DNA from: Aquabacterium sp.
Lineage (GTDB): Bacteria > Pseudomonadota > Gammaproteobacteria > Burkholderiales > Burkholderiaceae_C
DNA: 64,000 nucleotides
Assembly (NCBI GenBank): GCA_023150345.1
Contig: JAKLLB010000010.1
Coordinates: 1 to 64,000 of the forward strand
Reading direction: 5' to 3'
Shown: one piece after another, positions 62,216 to 64,000 of the stretch
Layout of the letters: the number at the start of each line of letters is the position of its first letter
Position numbering within the stretch: position 1 is the stretch's first letter
Notes under the pieces: model-generated
The model's database searches: none
What the model saw: the letters and a program-made list of their open reading frames with translations, nothing else
What the model was told of the DNA's origin: nothing
Translations under genes and position numbers: made by a program

Positions 62216-63487
62216 CTAGTTCACGTCGGGCTTGGCGACCGAGCCGGACCCCGGCGCGGACAGCAGCGTCTCCAGGCAGTGTTCCTTCACGCCGTAGTAC
62301 GCCTTGAGCGCCGCCACCTGCTGCAATGCCTGCGCTTCGTTCCCCGCCTGTGGCCGGCGCACGCCCAGAATCATCTTGTTCTTGTTGGTGTGTTCCAGGG
62401 ACACGAACTCGAACACCTGAGCCTCGTACCCGCGCGACTCGAGCAACAGCGCGCGCAGGCTGTCGGTCAGCATCTCGGCCTCCTGGCCCAGGTGCACGCC
62501 ATGGCGCAGGACCGGCCGCATTGGATGCGGCTGCAGCAGCTGGGGCCGGATCTGCTTGTGACAGCACGGCGAGCACAGGACGATGGCTGCGCCGCCGCGC
62601 ACGCCCAGGTCGATTGCGTGGTCGGTGGCGGTGTCGCACGCATGCAGCGCGATCATCACGTCCAGCTGCCGGGGCTGCCAGTGCCTCACATCGCCCTGGA
62701 TAAAGTGCAGCCCGTGCAGACCCAGGCGGTCGACCGCTGCGTTGCACAGGGCGACCAGGTCGGCACGCAGCTCGACACCGGTGACCACCGCATCGATGCC
62801 GCAGGTGTGGCGCAGCCAGTCGTGGATGGCGAAGGTCAGGTAGCCCTTGCCGCAGCCGAAGTCGACGATTTCCAGGTGCGTGGCGCTCGCCAACGTCGAT
62901 GTCTTCAGAGCGTGTGCGAAGACCTCGATGAACTTGTTGATCTGCTTCCACTTGCGTGCCATCGACGGCACCAGCGCATGCTCGGCAGTGGTGACCCCGA
63001 GTTCGACCAAAAAGGGTCGGTCGATCGACAGGTAGCGATGCTTGGCCCGGTTGTGAGCGGCTTTCGCCGACGATGGCGCCTCGCCGCCGGGATGCGGTTG
63101 CTGCGCCGGGCTCAACTGGGGGGGGGCGGCGCTCACCGTACGTGCGTGCACCTGGCCCCGCTCGGTCACCATCCACTCGGTGCGCGCCGTGCCATGGTGC
63201 AGCACGGCGTGCCGGAATGCCCCGGAGCCCAGCCATGGGCGCAGTGCTGCGGCTGCCTGCTCTGCCGGGTGGTTCTTGGTCACGTCGCGGGTCGCGTGGC
63301 GGAACACGATCTGCAGGTGAGGTCGTCCCTTGATCTGAACCGGGCGCAGGTTCATGCGCTGCAAGCTGGGCTCGTCGCCGCGGTACTTCGAGAAGCTGCC
63401 ACGCTGGAACTGGCCCTCGAGGAGCCAGCGTTGGAAGTTGGCGAGCAACCGCTCGATGCCTGGGCCGGCCTGGGAGTCCGATGTCAT
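62216..63487 (-). CDS. SAM-dependent methyltransferase (Methyltransf_32/GSTCD-like)
   Basis: 423 residues. The N-terminal 150 residues are an unknown helper region; the Rossmann methyltransferase domain has the SAM loop VDFGCGKGYLTFA at 208-220, ELRADLVALCNAA, the ALHACDTATDHAID segment and CSPCCHKQI. This set resembles the GSTCD-type methyltransferases that act on RNA or unknown substrates. A G9 tract (plus-strand 63118-63126) lies inside the gene near codon 120; slippage there would truncate the protein. Confidence 0.8.
   Translation of the reverse strand: MTSDSQAGPGIERLLANFQRWLLEGQFQRGSFSKYRGDEPSLQRMNLRPVQIKGRPHLQIVFRHATRDVTKNHPAEQAAAALRPWLGSGAFRHAVLHHGTARTEWMVTERGQVHARTVSAAPPQLSPAQQPHPGGEAPSSAKAAHNRAKHRYLSIDRPFLVELGVTTAEHALVPSMARKWKQINKFIEVFAHALKTSTLASATHLEIVDFGCGKGYLTFAIHDWLRHTCGIDAVVTGVELRADLVALCNAAVDRLGLHGLHFIQGDVRHWQPRQLDVMIALHACDTATDHAIDLGVRGGAAIVLCSPCCHKQIRPQLLQPHPMRPVLRHGVHLGQEAEMLTDSLRALLLESRGYEAQVFEFVSLEHTNKNKMILGVRRPQAGNEAQALQQVAALKAYYGVKEHCLETLLSAPGSGSVAKPDVN
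63118..63126. repeat. nine-G homopolymer within the methyltransferase gene
   Basis: Nine consecutive G on the plus strand (CCCCCCCCC in the gene), coding around residues 121-124 (APPQ). It is the longest homopolymer I noticed in the window. Confidence 0.8.
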
Positions 63488-63585
63488 GGCTCGATTGTCG
63501 CGTCCGCACGATCACGGCCGGGCCCACGGCGCGCCAACCGCTGCGGCATGCTCTACGATCGCCCCGTCGCAACCCGGGGTGCCCG

Positions 63586-64000
63586 ATGAGTTCGCCGCTG
63601 CCAGCGCAACGATACGACCGGCTGGATGTCCTGCGCGGCGTCGCCATCGTCTGGATGGCCGCGTTTCACTTCGCGTTCGATCTGAACCACTTCGGTTTGG
63701 TTGCACGACAGGACTTCTACCGCGACCCGCTCTGGACCTGGCAGCGCACGGCCATCGTGACGCTGTTCCTGTGCTGCGCGGGTATTGGCCAGTTGGTGGC
63801 CTGGCGGCAGGGGCAGACGCGCCGGCGCTTCGTGCTGCGCTGGTTGCAGATCGTGGATTGCGCGCTGCTCGTGTCCGTGGCCTCCGCCGTGATGTTCCCG
63901 CGCAGCTGGATCAGCTTCGGCGTGCTGCATGCGATCGCCGTGATGGTGCTGCTGCTGCGCTGGATGGCGCCCCTGATGGAGCACAGGCCCTGGGTGCCCT
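63586..64000 (+). CDS. DUF1624/heparan N-acetyltransferase-like membrane protein, N-terminal part
   Basis: The first 138 codons are inside the window; the gene runs off the right edge. It starts MSSPLPAQRYDRLDVLRGVA and continues with a helix, then AFHFAFDLNHFG. The RLDVLRGVAIVWM opening and following helix pattern mark the heparan-alpha-glucosaminide N-acetyltransferase catalytic family (DUF1624), multi-pass inner-membrane proteins. Function in bacteria is not settled. The start is 98 nt from the divergent methyltransferase start. Confidence 0.82.
   Translation, partial: MSSPLPAQRYDRLDVLRGVAIVWMAAFHFAFDLNHFGLVARQDFYRDPLWTWQRTAIVTLFLCCAGIGQLVAWRQGQTRRRFVLRWLQIVDCALLVSVASAVMFPRSWISFGVLHAIAVMVLLLRWMAPLMEHRPWVP

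Noticed and set aside
1-64000. Search for tRNA, rRNA, CRISPR arrays, insertion sequences, prophage and known defence systems
   Set aside because: No cloverleaf, spaced direct repeats, transposase, integrase or hallmark defence domain was recognised. Small or divergent elements could still be missed by eye.

Overview
The window reads as chromosomal DNA of a high-GC betaproteobacterium of the order Burkholderiales. The closest look is the Rubrivivax/Leptothrix/Ideonella-type group, but the genus is inference only. The support is gene content: a class I phaC-phaA-phaB polyhydroxybutyrate (PHB) operon with a separate phasin, an APS-reductase type cys operon with a DUF934 gene, aceE beside an E3 that carries its own lipoyl domain, map-glnD-mnmH, and small families typical of the group (DUF2788, DUF2189, DUF4124). 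I recognise no tRNA, rRNA, CRISPR array, transposase or phage gene. No stretch over 300 bp lacks a gene.

Layout. 1-6.9 kb: a ferredoxin start, then a minus-strand assimilatory sulfate operon read sauE/tauE-type permease > cysI > DUF934 > cysH > cysD > cysN > cobA, from an AT-rich promoter near 6.95 kb. As written, cysI is broken by a frameshift plus an internal deletion that removes half of its Fe-S ligands. 7-16.4 kb: patatin lipoprotein, phasin with promoter and operator, histone-deacetylase-like protein, thioesterase, ArsB/NhaD-like permease, 2-hydroxyacid dehydrogenase, rmuC, an MFS transporter and a periplasmic DUF4124-glutaredoxin protein. 16.4-27.2 kb: prlC and folD, a FixL/FixJ-like two-component pair, then aceE and lpdA divergently, with a perfect palindrome in the intergenic region. 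No aceF lies between aceE and lpdA. 27.3-32.1 kb: a degenerate GGDEF/EAL protein, NUDIX hydrolase, FAH-family hydrolase, maleylacetoacetate isomerase type GST, pgeF and a small membrane protein.

32.2-36.1 kb is phaC-phaA-phaB. 36.2-43.6 kb is an accessory block of six exported proteins: a PHB-depolymerase/LpqC-like esterase, an SxxK serine-hydrolase-like lipoprotein, an Asp-box protein, an alpha/beta hydrolase and two tandem propeller-like paralogues of unknown function. 43.6-49.2 kb is a minus-strand run map > glnD > mnmH > DUF2189 > DUF2788, divergent from purL (49.2-53.3 kb). 53.3-64 kb holds a small periplasmic protein, an RlhA-like U32 protein, an MscS channel, thrH, a set of unknown genes including a three-gene small-protein operon, a methyltransferase with a G9 tract, and the start of a DUF1624 membrane protein.

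The two strongest observations are apparent losses: the cysI lesion and the missing aceF. Either could be real mutation or assembly error. The most informative regulatory signals are the phasin promoter with a 23-bp imperfect palindrome over the expected start site, the aceE palindrome, and several genes whose -10-like hexamer lies only 6-8 nt from the start codon (possible leaderless mRNAs). I did not find a convincing new defence or mobile system.
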